Assembly: GCF_000972845.2 (NCBI RefSeq)
Contig: NC_040011.1
Coordinates: forward strand, 22,929,062 to 22,993,061
From: Larimichthys crocea
Taxonomy: Eukaryota > Chordata > Actinopteri > Sciaenidae
DNA: 64,000 nucleotides
Direction of reading: 5' to 3'
Part shown: positions 49,380-62,929 of the stretch, one piece after another
Layout of the letters: the number at the start of each line of letters is the position of its first letter
Numbering within the stretch: the first letter of the stretch is position 1
Program-made: the position numbers and the translations under genes
The notes under the pieces: model-generated
What the model saw: the letters and a program-made list of their open reading frames with translations, nothing else
Told to the model about the DNA's origin: nothing
Databases searched by the model: none

Positions 49380-50806
49380 TAAGAGTGTGTGTTCATACGT
49401 GCGCACATGCTTGCTTCAGGAAGACTGTGACAGCTTTACTGCGCTGTCAAGTATTTATAACCTACAACCTTTTTAGAGCCCCTAACCCAGGACGCAGCCT
49501 GCCTCTCTCTGTCTGAGGCCTTCACCACAGCGGGCCCCTGCTGTACTGTAACTCCACCAGCGCTTGAGGCCCTGTAAATCTCTCAGTGAGGGGACTACAA
49601 TGTGTGCGTATGTGTGTGCACGAGGTTCCAACTCCTGCTATGACAACAGACGAGCCATCACAGTCTTAAGAGCAGCTATTTGCCTGTCAAACTTAATCTT
49701 GGCTCGCAGTTCGACTGGAGGTGGCTTTTACTGTCTGTCAAGAAAGAGAGAAAGAAAAAAAAATAAAAGGAGCGGAGCGGATATTTCAAGGGTGGAAAGT
49801 GGTGCATACCATAAATAGCTTGACTTTAACAGCTAGGAATCCCATTTTCAGTGGGAGTCGTGTTTTTTTTTTTTTTTCTTTTTTGGTCTATGTGCGGAAA
49901 TGACTATTTATGTACCAAACACTGTGATGTGTAATTTGGGAGATCTTGTTTCAAGCCTTGCATTCTTGCAATTTAGATAATAAAATACTTACTGTCTTAT
50001 ATCCTGTGGGTTGTTTAGTTTTATCAACACCCTCAAACACACCATGCCCTCTTTTTTAAACCCTCCCTCTTTGCCTCAAAGGCCACAAGGTGCCATAAGT
50101 GCTTCAGATATCTTCATTAAACAAATCACTAGTGTTCATGAGAGCATTTCTGCTCTGCAGTGCCAACACAGTGAGCATATTTTATGCAGTACTGTCACCT
50201 CAAAGTGCCTGTTTGATTTTAATATCTCCATTTACACTGACTGTGCACTTTCAAACCTCCCTGTTCATGAAATAAACTGTATTTCCTTCAGAATATCCTG
50301 ACTAAGAATATTTGACTACTATGTCTGTTTAAGACATTTTCTCCTTTATCCATGTAGCAGATTTTTAAGTTGACTTTTTTCCCTGTATTGACTCCGTCCA
50401 CACACAGGTCCCAGAGCAAAATAACTCATTACTTTTTTCTTTTCATTCTAAGTAAAAAAAAAAAAAAAAAAAAAAAATCGTCAGTCAAAGGTGTGCACTG
50501 TGTAAAGAGGAGCATGCAAACTGCTTTTCCAGTTATCTTCTGCATCTCAGTACTTCTCAAAGGGATTGCTCACAGTAATTCATCCACGCTGACAGCCATA
50601 TGGTATACTGCTCTCATCCACAAACACTCTTAAAACGCGGAGCCACCAACCAGGGAGAAAGGGGGGGAAAAAGAAAACATATATCCTGACAGGGCCTCTT
50701 TCCTGCTATCTCAATAAGAATGCAAACATTTTCAGACATGCTGGCAATGACACACATCGATATTAAAACCTGATTGAAATACCACTTCACAAAAATTGAA
50801 AGTAGT

Positions 50807-50844
50807 CCATACATCTATAATTTGACCATACATCTATAATTTGT
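50807..50844 (+). repeat. 19 bp tandem duplication
   Basis: CCATACATCTATAATTTGA is followed directly by the same word with T as the last base, so 18 of 19 positions are identical. Confidence 0.95.
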
Positions 50845-51020
50845 ATGTATCGGATAACATTTGTTTATCTAACCATCGGTTCCAACTGTGTTTGGGCATA
50901 CAGGGACAGTAATTGCACTGTTGGTTAAGTGACTGTTTGAGGGAAACGGAGCGGCATGTGCCGCCACTGACGGAGGTGGAATGCAGAGTACATATTTGCC
51001 AGTTGAAATAACTGTAATAT

Positions 51021-51028
51021 GGTGTGTG

Positions 51029-51071
<43 letters not shown>

Positions 51072-51086
51072 TGGGGGGGGGGGGGG
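51021..51086 (+). repeat. (GT)n followed by G14
   Basis: A GT tract with one TTT interruption (51021-51071) runs into 14 consecutive G (51073-51086). Confidence 0.95.
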
Positions 51087-53153
51087 CAGAGAGAGAGAGG
51101 ACAGACAAGAAGTATGGCTTTAATTCAGTTTGGATGGCATGTCGTCTTAGTGGGTTGACAAAAAAATAAAAAAATAAAGGTACTATATGATTTTGGGTGG
51201 CTTGTGTAGAGATGACCACATTTCTTGATGGAACTATGAAATGTACAGAGCTTAACTTAAATCTTTTAGAAGAGTGCCCTGCCAAGGTTCTATCCACGCT
51301 GAGAGTGATTTTGTTCTCTTGAAAGTCTATTTTCTTTTGACTGTACTACAGAACTCTCCTAATCAATTCCTTGTCATTATGTTTACAAAGCTATGGTGTT
51401 TGGTTGCATGTTCAGTGATCTATGGAGTCAAGGAGAATTATACAGCGCTATTAATTTGCGTTATTTGTTTTTTGTTATGCTTGAGTTTTTCTAGAACTAA
51501 CTAATCAAAATCAGTTATTCTCACAACCCTGTTTCAAGAAATATGTAAGACCAACTTCGATATATTTTTTGTTGCGCAGCTGCAGTGCACCTGCCCCCAT
51601 TGATAAAATAATGTATCTATGATTTAATTATTTGCCAAAAAATGAGAATCTGGAATGCTGTGTTTATTACAGTATGATTTGCAGGTTAAACTGGCTTGTC
51701 TATGCTGTTCTGTATGTTAATGTGTGATCCACGGTTCTATTGCTCTGATGGCACACAGCCATTTACTTTACCTGGCAGTCCAAGTTACTTTGAGACAAAG
51801 TCTGCTACTTGTTGTGTTTTCACGTGCTAAGCAGATTCAATGGTTTTTACCTTAGGGGTCATGGGAGTGTCATATGTCAAACTAAGTACTTCCTGTGGTT
51901 GCCCATGTGTGCACACCAAGTCAGTGTCACCTGTAAATCACGCTTCACTAAATGCCAAAAAGCATTCCACTGCAGTCTGAGGGGAGGAGGAGCAAATATA
52001 ACCTGATCACATTATTGTACTGTACATTTTTTATTCATTCAGTTTCAACGTGTCCGCAATGGAATGTATCCTGAACCCGTGCAATCAGGAGGGATTTTAG
52101 GAATCTCTCTCTCGGGAAACTACAACAGCAAATCCTGACATTTGTGGTTTAAGTTGATAATTAAGATGGCTAATTAAGACTGCTATTTGCAGATCAACAT
52201 TTTCTGCCCTGAGGCTACAATGTCGCTACATTGAAGTCAATCCGTGAAGGGCTTCAACCGCAAATACATGTACTGTGTCACTTGAGGCAAACCCAGACAA
52301 AATGGAAAGGCAAATTCCACCGTGGAAATCCACTTTGGTAAAAATGGATGTGTCATTTTGATTTTTCAAGTCCTCCTTTTCAAGGATGTTATATTTTGGC
52401 GGTAACTGTATCAGGCATGTGTTAAAGAGGTTAAAAAAATCTGATATTTCTTTTAACTTGTTACGTTTACTGTTTGAATTACCGGAGCGTCTAAATCTTG
52501 TTCATCATAAATGTTCTTCTCTGTAGAAACATGGTCTGGCGGTGTCATTTTTGTTTAAGTATAAAAGTTTCAACAAATGCCTTGAACTTCTCAATCAGTG
52601 CATAGAATTCAAATAGAATACCTTGGCCATACAAAAAAACAAATCCTCGCTCATTTTCTTGGAAGTATGAAACTGAGCATACAGTTCTTAATTAGTCCGG
52701 ACCAATTTGTTTGTAGATGCAAAATTAATGTGACTTTCACAAAGCCAATCGTGGTGTGCATCATCTTTTTTTTTTTGTGCTTGGGAATTTGAATTATTCA
52801 TTTATTTGTTGGTCTTCCGCTTGCGACCCCCACCCCTAACCTCATCTCACGGCTCCCCAGCTAGCTCCTCTCCATCTTTTTGCCGGCAGAGTACTGGCAT
52901 GAACGCAGGGGGTGGGAGTTGCCCAACCCCTCCTCTCCTCCCCTCCCCATCTCCTCCATGGTGTTTATCCACTAATTGGGCCACTTCCTGAGACAGAGGC
53001 CAAACAGGGAAGGGAGGAATGCATGGCAAAAGGCCACTCAGACAAGCTAGCGTCAGGTTTAGAGGGGGGGTGATGGGAAAGGGGAGGGGTATACAGAGAT
53101 AGAAATGGGCAAAAGATACAGAATAAAACAGACAGATGTTTGCTTATATCTTT

Positions 53154-53179
53154 CTTTTTTTTTGGGGGGGGGGGGGGGG
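53154..53179 (+). repeat. Poly-T to poly-G (G16)
   Basis: A T-rich run is followed by 16 consecutive G (53164-53179), the longest G homopolymer in the window. Confidence 0.95.
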
Positions 53180-53762
53180 CAAGGCCCTGTTAATGACATA
53201 ACATTACATATTCTACATGAGCATCTCATGGCACAGCAGATCAGCAGCTCGTGCAGTCTGCGACGTGTGCTGTCTGCGATCACTGTTAAGCATAATGAAC
53301 GAAAGCCTTTACATTTTGACCGCCACCCATGCGCTCCCTTGACAACATGGCAGTTTTAATGTGGAGAAAACACATTCAAGTCATTGGACTGACAAATGGG
53401 AAGGTTTGTGCTCGTTTTTATCCCGGGTGACCATCTATGCACTCGGTTCTGTTTGATGTGCTGGTGCTTTGAAGTTGGCCTACAGGGTCTATTGGTGTTT
53501 TCCTGGGGTTAGAAGCTGAGCCCCCACAGCATTTAGGACTCTTCAGGCCAGTTAAGAGATGCCAGATGAGTATCCCACAGTCCCATGATACCACTGCATT
53601 TGTTTGCGTACTATATAATACTATGTGTTTGCCATAGCCACGAGAGTGTACTCCCTTTGCCATGAAAAAAAAACAAACAAACAAAAAAAACATGAAAATA
53701 TAACCTGGGAAAACAAAAAGATAAAACAATACATGATTTCTCATGTTTCATGTTAGAATATG

Positions 53763-53782
53763 ATATATATATATATATATAT
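53763..53782. repeat. (AT)n microsatellite
   Basis: A short pure AT tract of about ten units. Confidence 0.9.
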
Positions 53783-54779
53783 TGCCCACATCTGAAATGC
53801 ATTGCTATCTAGTTGGGGATGACTGTGACCACACATTTCTGAATACTCTAGACTAGTGTTGAGAAAAGGCCCTGCTGGGAGTGTGTAGGCTGGATAAAAA
53901 GGTCACATGGTGGCCATTTAGACAGGGAAGACTAAAATGCAGCTGGATTGGTGAGAATGGCTCTGAATAAACAGACCAGGCCAATCAAGGAAGGAGGAGG
54001 GGGGGCTGGTCGAGACAGACAGAAACCCTTTCCTGTTGTCCTAAATAGCAACAACCAAGGGAGCGCTATCTCCAGCAAACTTCCTGCCCTATCTGCTCCT
54101 GGGGACTCTGAGAACCGGGTTGGTCAGTGAGAGCAAACACTGTGTTACGACATTGTAGGTCACTGACAAGATTCTGAATAGTGATGGAATGATACACATT
54201 TCGGGTATTTAATTATGAGACATTTTCTCTGGGGCATAATATCTATAAATTCCAGGTAAAATCCCAACAACTTGTAAGATAGAGGGGAGAGAAAAGTGGC
54301 ATATGAAGGAAAGTGGTGCTAATAATAATTTTAGGCAGTTTTAAAGTTTACTCTAGTTTACTTTATTGTTGTATGTTGGGAAACAACATTTAGATGTGGC
54401 AATATCAAAAAAGAAATCGGACTGAGAGGTCGATAGTCAGACAAAGAGAAGCCATTGAGAGACAAACTGCAGGAGATGTGTGACGTTCGGCTGCTGTCCC
54501 TGGTCTATTGGCAGATGTGATCCTACAGTCTGCAGGTGGCGTGCAACAGCCCCGGTCCTGGCCAATGGCACTCCAAAACAGGATGTCTGAAACTCCCCAG
54601 GCTTGGGACTTCCTCTCCCGTAGCGCCACTGCCCAGAGTTCAGCCAGCTCCCAGCCCGGAGGAACGCATTACAGATCTGGCACGTGAAACAGTCTGCTGC
54701 TCACAACTGAACACCAGCCCCCCTCCCTTTCTTTGGCCCAATCCACTCTTTAACAATTTAAAACTACAGAAATAGCCCC

Positions 54780-54960
54780 CCTGGTGCTTTTCCAGAGGAA
54801 AGAGCTCTTTTTCTACTTGCTTGGTTTTGCGTCAGCGAGGGCATTGAGAGTGCACCCTCCGCACTGTTAATGAAACTGGGCCTCGGCAGCCAAACATGCC
54901 AAATTAAATCCAATGTGCCTTTCCAAAATAGCAAAAGCAAAGAGAGATGCAACCTTGACA
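54780..54960. promoter_or_regulatory. Candidate conserved intronic element
   Basis: A unique stretch with GCGTCAGCGAGG, CACTGTTAATGAAACTGG and CAAACATGCCAAATTAAATC. No coding frame, no repeat signature. Regulatory role inferred from texture only. Confidence 0.25.
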
Positions 54961-57900
54961 TGAACTGTAAATGACCGTAAAGTTCACAAAGAGGATGTGC
55001 GTATCTTTATGACTGAAAAGAACAGACAGAGCTCCCCAAAGACAAAGCCACCGATGATTCACATTCATCTGCATCATAAAGTGTTCTAGGTCAAAAAAAG
55101 ATATCTGAAGCATAGACTTTTACGATCTTACCATACGGTCAAAACTTCCTGTTTGTTAAAAGATAACCTGTACCTTGCAATATTGCTGAGCTTGTAAACT
55201 GCAAATATTTGGCATAGGTTTAAAAGACATAAATACCCCTCCCTGTTCCAACACACAAAAAAAGTTCTGCTCGCTCTTCTTCTCTGAAGCTTTGCAGCTG
55301 GGGAGGCTGTGTTCACAAACATGAGCTGTGTTAATACCATTAGCAAAGATAGATGAAAGATAAATTTGTCTTTGAAGGAGTGGATGAAGCGTGGAGGAGG
55401 GGATTCAAGAATAAAAGTGACCACATTAGAGAGACGCAGCAGTCTGCTGGGGGCTAAAGGGCAGGCTGGGAGGGTTAGCAGTATGCTCTGGCCGTTTACA
55501 GACAGCACAGCTTCTCCACTTATCCCCCTTCGTACCACCCACCCACCCATTTGGATCACAGTGACTTCATTAAGATGGCACGCTGTTTTGCCAATGTGTT
55601 TCCAATCGGGCCCAAACTGTACATAAACCCCGCAGGAAATGCAGCTGGGTGACAGACTGTCCAAAAATAAAGAAAGAGGCAGGGGAACAAGGAGTAAGGG
55701 TGTGTATGTGGGGTGAGGGCTGAGGAAAATAAAACACATGTGAGGCGACGCAGAAGGGGTGGGGGCATGATTAACGATGCCGACACTTTGAAGACAGGAA
55801 GACACCTGGCGACCATCTTGTCTCCGTGGGCCATGGACAGACGGTAATACTTTAGTGTGTAGGAATTAGGCCCTACGCATCTCCCAGCTTTAGCACGGAA
55901 CCGCTGGCCAGATGGGGATTAAGCCGGGGGGTTTGCAGAGGACTCACCGAATGAGACATGACTGCCGGCTCGATCAACTGCATCGGAGTCTACGGTGACT
56001 TGGCAGCATGCTTAGAGAATGATGGATAGTACGTCTAGTCCGTGAGCTAGTTCACTTCCCTTATTGACTATGATTGTGTTAAATCCCTCCCATACGGTCA
56101 TGCTTGGGAAGACTAATGAAGTGACTGTGCTATGTGTATTTTCCAGAAAGGATACTGTACACTTCCTGTCTTTGCCTATCCACAAACATCCATTGTTTTA
56201 AAGTGCCTTGCAAACAAACATCAGGCGCCTAAAAAGTCTCCTGTCTGCATGAACTTAAATATACAAATGTAAAGCCCAAACTGGTGCATGACATATTGAC
56301 AGGTAATATGATTTTTGTGGTAAACATCCTTTTTTAACAACCCAATCGTTTCAAGAAAAGAGAAACAGGATGTTTAGGTATCATTAACACAACCATTTCG
56401 CATCTGTGAACTACTGCCTTCCCTTGAGCTTTAGAGTTCAAACTTTACAGGATACATACAATGATTTCCTCCCATTTTTTCCCATGAAACAGAAAGACCC
56501 TGAAAACTACATTTGTCAGGCCCCCCTCCATCGCTACCAATAAACACATTGTAAAATGTCAGCTTCCCAAGCCAAAGATGGCAATAACAAAGTCTTGACA
56601 GGAAAAGTGGCGACACAAAGCTAGATTTGGAGCTAAGAATGGCCTGAGGGCTTCAGCCAACAGTGGATCAGGGTTTAGGTTAGAGCTATTAGACCAAATG
56701 GGCGGGTGGACATGGGGGAGCTGGGATTGTTCTTGTGGCAGCAGCATCAAGTATCTCTTCCTATGGTCGTCTTTGTAAGTAATTGGTCTGGTAGTTAGCC
56801 AGAGTTAAGCATCTCCATAGCAGACCCTGAGGGCTTACCCGCCAGCAACGTTGTCATTACCAAGCTCCTTTTGAAGACGCCAAAGAATAAGTCTGACCAT
56901 TTGTTACGGTCTTTATACTCTTTCTAGAGAAGCCCAGTATGGCTGTTAGTGACAAACATCTAATAATGACCTGACTGAAACACAGTGATCTTACCTCACT
57001 TGGAACATATCCCGTATATAAAGTACCAAAACTATGCAACAATGATTAGATAACAGATATAATCTAATCAGTATGCATTCAGAGAATCCCTAACAAACAG
57101 AAAGAAGCATAGACATATGAGAAACAAAGTAAAAATCTAACTTAGGAAGGCTAAAGCAAATTTTCTTCTTGAGCAGACCACAGAAAATGTGAGTAGATTA
57201 CAGAGGAACATTGATAAATCAAGTTTTTAATGATTATCACTGAGTCTATTCTGGAATTGAGTAGCATCTGTACAGTTTTCCAGTTGCTCTTGGCCGAAAT
57301 AATTACACATATCAAGCATTTAAAGTTATATAGTATATAATTGTAATAAAATAATGAGATCCGTTGTACATTGCTTTTAGTGTCTACTGTACTACATAGA
57401 GTTCGTGTCCACCTGCCTGGGGTAGCTAGTCGCCAAATCTCTGACAAAGAACCTCTTCTCGTCGGTCCTGGACAAACAGGATTTTTTTTCAGGGGTTCCT
57501 GACAAATTTTGTTTAAACAAATGAAGGCTCAACACCCTGAAAATTAATTATGCTTCAAGGAAATGTCTACACTCACACTTACAAAAACAGTGAGGATTGG
57601 AAAGTGACTGCCCCATGTCCTTAAGAAAGAACAAGTAGTCCATGTACATGTGTCATGACCCGGTCTCTATAAATATACACATGGTGGGCCAATACCCACA
57701 AAACATGCCACAAGAAAGAATGGTCCTTTGCAGCGGGTGCAGTGGAGAAGGCAGCAGCCTCGGAGCGCTGCTTCAAGCAGGTCTCAAATCAGCGCTTGGG
57801 GAGAGCAAAACATATGTTAGCTATGTTATGGTTAGAATTAGCATCCCTGGTTTTCAACGGATGTGGGTTTGATCCCTTTGGCCTCCAGGCTCAATCAAGT

Positions 57901-58539
57901 CAATCTAAAATTAGTGAGCTGCCCCTTTTTTTCCGGAAGACAGATAATTCCCTCTTGATTGTGGAGAAGGAAAAATACTAGGAAAAGCAAACATGGTAAG
58001 GTACGTGGAGAGTGGGCGAGTCCAGAGTGTGGACAAAACACAGTTATGGTGACGCCAAAAATAGTGACAGGTGCAGTGTCCAGCAGTTGCCAATAAACAC
58101 ATTCATACTAAAAATACACTGAGGACAGGAACGGGAAAGCTTTGTATCAGCTTTTAAAGCCAAAAGTGTTTCACTGTAGGCATGCAGTTAGTAATGCCAG
58201 TGCACTTAATGCTTGACTAATTCTTTGTCCTTTGTTAGACAAAGTCAAGATAATAAAAAATGGGGGAGGAACAGCTGTTCATACCAACAAATTTATGCTT
58301 AAAAGTTTTTTAAAGTTATTAAAATTAAAATTAGGATTCAAGAATATGGTGCGAATGGAGTGGTGCTTTTCCAAAGACATATAAAAGAACATACTAGCAG
58401 ACATGTTGGCGCAATTACTATAATGTGGGTGCTACAGGGTAGAAACTGCCAGAAATTAATCTTGAACTGGACAACTTGTCAATGGGCTACAGTGACTGTG
58501 AAGGGAAAAAGACACAGTCACCTCTGTGTCAATAGCTTT

Positions 58540-58720
58540 CAGAAGCGGTCCGACCATGAATAATGTGGCAAAGCCCATACTGGCCTGAAATGCAAATAAG
58601 GTCTTCTGCCTTCTAATTACAGAGGGGCTCAGGAACCGTTAGCCCTGACTGTTTCAACATGTAAATCGCATCCGACTTGGGGACAGTTGGCTCCTTAGGA
58701 AATACTGCCATATGAGGCCT
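58540..58720. promoter_or_regulatory. Candidate element with octamer and TAATTA
   Basis: ATGCAAAT at 58590-58597 is a perfect POU octamer, and TAATTA follows at 58614-58619, 17 bp later. The surrounding sequence is unique (GGGGCTCAGGAACCG, GTAAATCGCATCCGACTTGG). POU and homeodomain sites close together are frequent in developmental enhancers. The motif match is observed; the activity is inference. Confidence 0.3.
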
Positions 58721-60059
58721 ATTTGCTTGCTTTGGATATATTTGTACCCAGGCTTTTCTTAAAACTGGACGGGTCGGCAGTCAACAATCACCATAAACAA
58801 ATGAATAAAATAAATGCAAACGATGTTTATTTTAAATGACTATATTTTGATACACAGTTTGGGTTTTCTTCAAACTGAAATATAGTAATTGAGTAAGGTT
58901 TGGTTTTTGCTGAACAATCACATTATGAAGAGCTACTGTAGATCTGAATACCGGGCGTCAGGTGAAAACAAAAAAGGAAAAACATTGCAGCCTTGGCTGC
59001 TGATGTCACTGGATTCTCAAGTGTTTTTTGTCCCCCCCCAAAAAAGGAAAACTAGCACAAGAAATATGTTGTGCTGTGCTATCCTGTTTTGTACATTTCC
59101 TGAAATCCAAGGTGTAGGGTACAGGAAAAATCCAGTTTGAGAGGGAAGGTCAGCCTTCAGCGCTCGAGGTCTGGAAAAACCATTAAGTGAAATAGAAGGG
59201 AAGAGACAAGGTCTAAGTTATTTCCTCTCTTTTTTCTTTTCTCTCCATCATCTGAGAAAAGGGTTGGGGCGGGGGGCGTTATCCTCCTTGGAGTGTCCCA
59301 GCTGTCATTGCTGGGAAGGAAGCAATGACAAGAGGAGTCAGGACGCACTTTTGTATTGCGACAGAAAGGGGCAACTGCTCATGCATCTGGTGCCACTGGG
59401 TCACAGGGTCATGCAAAAAGCCTCTGTATGTTATCTATCTATCTGTCTGCTTGTGCATTTTCATGCTTTGACTTCATGTGCATCGCAAAAAATTACATAT
59501 TTCAAACACAAAACAAGGCAGTAAATCCCCTACAGCTAACAAAATCAATACAAGTAGAGGAAATTAAATTAATTCCACCAACAGATCTTATCAAGTCTGT
59601 GTTGTGTGGCTATAATGAGAGTTCATGTACACTGGTTACACAACAACTTGAGGTTAAAAAAAACTTGCCAAGAGGTGTTAGATAATCACCTGTAAAACAA
59701 TGAGCGAAAAATAGAACCAGGAAGTTGAGTTTTTTTTATAAAACAAACAAGGCCCATTCTTTTTTCTCAAAGGCTATCCTGATAATATTTTATGTCACAC
59801 TGACTTGATTTTTTTAACTCTGATATAAATAATGAAACCTTTCAGGTTTTTCATGTGGGAAACGTCCACACACTTGCTTTAATCACACAGCAACATTGCC
59901 AGGGAAATATTTGGATAGTTTTGTGATACTTTGGCTCACTTTGTTGCCTATTTCTGGGAGTGCTGCCCGTCCAGTTTGACCACAAAAAAAAAAAAAAAAA
60001 CGTCTTGTGTATCCTTATTTTACAATAAGAGCACAAAGACAAGTGCTTTGGGTCCCTCT

Positions 60060-60720
60060 GCCAAATGAACACCATTACTCTGGAAGTGTTTTGCGAATAC
60101 AGGGCCCCGTCTTTTGTGAGCCCACTGTTCAGAGCAACCCTGTGGCTTTCCTCAGGTGCTCAACGTTTCCCTGCAGCCTTCCAAAGCAAGCGTATTGGTT
60201 AACCACCCAAACCACTCGAGCATAATGCAATCTCCGATTCACAACACACAAAATGTATTGGCAGCAATCCACGGAACCTAATCCAGGAAGAGGAAACATT
60301 TCTGCAAACAGACTCTTGTTGAAAATGTTTAATGAATGGTTTCTCGTCTATTCTGAATTATGTGGAGTCTCCAGGATTTTTCCAAAGTTTGTGCTTTTTT
60401 GTTTTCCTCATTCCAAACTACCAACAAGGGAGAGGGGTAGAGAGACAGTGCTGCCTCTGTGCACAAGGACTTTCCAAACACAGAAGGCAGCTGTCCTGGA
60501 ATGTGCATTGGCGTACAAGCAAGCTCTGAAATTATGGCCCTGGCCATTGCTAAAGAAAATAAAATTGATGCAATCTGTAGAGCATGCAGCTTTTAATTAG
60601 TGGCTTCCGTCTCCTAATTGGTTTCTCTCTGCTTCCCTCCGCCTTAATTCAGGATTGGACCAATTGGCCGTGCTGCATTTAGTATGCTTTGTTTGTCTTG
60701 AGAGAAACCATACACCGTAA
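60060..60720. promoter_or_regulatory. Long unique tract, candidate enhancer block
   Basis: Roughly 600 bp nearly free of simple repeats in an otherwise repeat-dotted intron. It contains CTTTTAATTAGTGG (TAATTA at 60594-60599), CCTAATTGG, GGACCAATTGGCC and GAAATTATGGCCCTGGCC. No coding frame fits a known protein. The TAATTA/CAATTG cluster at 60590-60665 is the most motif-dense part. Confidence 0.3.
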
Positions 60721-62195
60721 TCAAGGCACAAAATGAACGTTTTCAAGGGCAGCACAGGCGGTTTAGAGAACAGCCTCATTCTTTTTTTAGTTTTACACAT
60801 TTTTTTTTTTAAAGAAATAACTGGACAGATTATGGGACCAACCAACCTTGTGTTGTAAACATTAGTTGTTCTGAGAATGTGAAAGAATGAGGAAATATTA
60901 TGTGTTCCGGCCAGAGACACTGTACTTTCCTAGCATTCTTGGCATGGGCAAGCTAAAATTCCTTGATTACCAGTACTACTAGCAACCAGCAACGTGAGGT
61001 CAAAGGTCAGACCAAGAGACATAAACAAATATGAGACAGAGACAAGAATACTGCTTCTTCTTCATGATTAATAAGTTATTATTTTATCCCCTTCCTGTTT
61101 TAACTTTTATTGTGTCCTTTGACAACCGTGTGCATACGCAGAACATTTATTTAACACCACTGGGAGGATATGTAATGTCCCATTCATGCAGAAGCTGTGT
61201 TTTTGCCTATGCAATAAGTTCTTCATAATGGCTTGTGGAAAGTGCATTATCTTAACGCAAATGTTTACCCATGACCTAACATCTGAGTCATGTTTATTGC
61301 ACACAACAAAAGCTAACTGTGAGTGAAAACACACAGGAGATCACAAAGCTAAAGCTTACTGTGGTATGTTTATTGCCGGGTATGTGGTCTTTTAGTGGTT
61401 TTGTGTCAGAGCGCAGATGAGTAAACACTCCCATATAGCTTTCCATTCAAGGTGTGTGAGCACGATATGAGACGGAAGTAAGTCATGATGGACATCTCTC
61501 AGTCGTTACATGTGTTGACTTGGCTTTGTATTGAGAATAAGTAGAAACTAAACAGCTGGAGAAATTGTTGAAGCAGTCAAGGGGGGATGCACTACTGGTT
61601 GCAAAACATGCTTGGTTTGATAACGCCAATGAAATATTTTCCCAAACAGCTACTGCTGGAGTATACTGGGGAGATAAGTGTGGGAAAGGAAAAGGGAAAA
61701 AAAAATACAGAATCAGAAAACAAGGGCAGAGGAAAAGGAGATAAAAGCAGGGAAAAGAGCGCAACAAGTGACTGGTCGGCTGCTGACAGCTTACAGAACA
61801 GGCATTAAGGAGCAATCATTTGAGGTCAGGGACAGGTCTGGTTGCCCGGCACTACTGGATTCTCACTCACACGCATTCCGTGTGTCATCCTCTCTCATGT
61901 TTACTGTTTCCACCAGCCAACAAACGCATTTCCTTGTAACTGGGGCAACTTGAAGAATTTACTCCTGCATAGAAATCAGATTCTCCACACAGCAGTGAAG
62001 ATGCTAGGCCTGCACTGCAAGCAGTATTACAACTTAAACTGATGCACTACATCAAATGACTTAAATCACTGTAATGGACTTTTTATTACTCAAAGTGGAA
62101 CACTGCAGAACTACTTAATGCATATGGGTATATATTATTATTCTGTACCCTTTTTTTTTTTTCAGCCGATTACTGACTTCCAGGTTGCTGGAAAT

Positions 62196-62360
62196 TAGGA
62201 CTGCAACTTGTGTTGATTAATCTATCAATTGTTTTCTTCAATAACTGATCAGCTGTTTGGCAATGATTAGTTGAAGGTGACAAATACCTTGTTTTGTCCA
62301 TAACGCAAAGATATTTAGTTTCCTGTCAGTTTTGAGAAGCTGGAATCAGAGAAAATGGAC
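62196..62360 (+). mobile_element. Inverted-repeat element family Y, copy 3 (partial)
   Basis: TAGGACTGCAACTTGTGTTGATTAATCTATCAATTG, CCTTGTTTTGTCCATAAC, ATATTTAGTTTCCTGTCA and AAGCTGGAATCAGAGAAAAT follow the order of the family. The right half and the terminal repeat are missing. Confidence 0.65.
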
Positions 62361-62929
62361 TATTGTGCTGATGCAATTGTACTTTAAGTTGCCCTACACA
62401 GTTGTCTAGAGAGACTTGAAATACTAGCTGATTGCATAAAATGCAATTTGTGTAAATACCCTGAAAGGGAACATTGCTTAACATTCCCACATGCAGAGGC
62501 TAGCTTATGTTTACGTGCATTATTTCACCTCCTGACTTAATACTCAGTGAGGGGTTTTTTGGAAAGCTCAGCTGCTGGGTGTCTATAACCTGCTAAAATC
62601 ACTGTTCTGACCACATTTCAGGGCCCAGTTTATTCATTTGTCCATCAACTCAGTGTCAGTGGGTCTGTTAGTTCCAGTGGTGGCTTACACAATCTGTATT
62701 AGTTTCATTGTGCGGTTGTGTGCATGCATCTCCCTGGAGCAGGGATAGATGCAAAAGGCAACAGACATGTGACTCCATTTCAGGAAAGCAAAACAACATT
62801 GTAAGTGGGTAGCTGGGCTCTATTAAGCATTCGAGGACGTAACATACTTCCATGCAACATTTAGCGGTGAAATAAGACACAGATCGCCCATGGATGTTTA
62901 GTAGTGCCTGAATTATGAGGGGCAGAAAA

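Noticed and set aside
55128..55805. Minus-strand open frame of 225 codons, the longest in the window
   Set aside because: No recognisable domain, no conserved composition, mixture of low-complexity Pro/Leu/Ser segments; consistent with chance in a 64 kb window.
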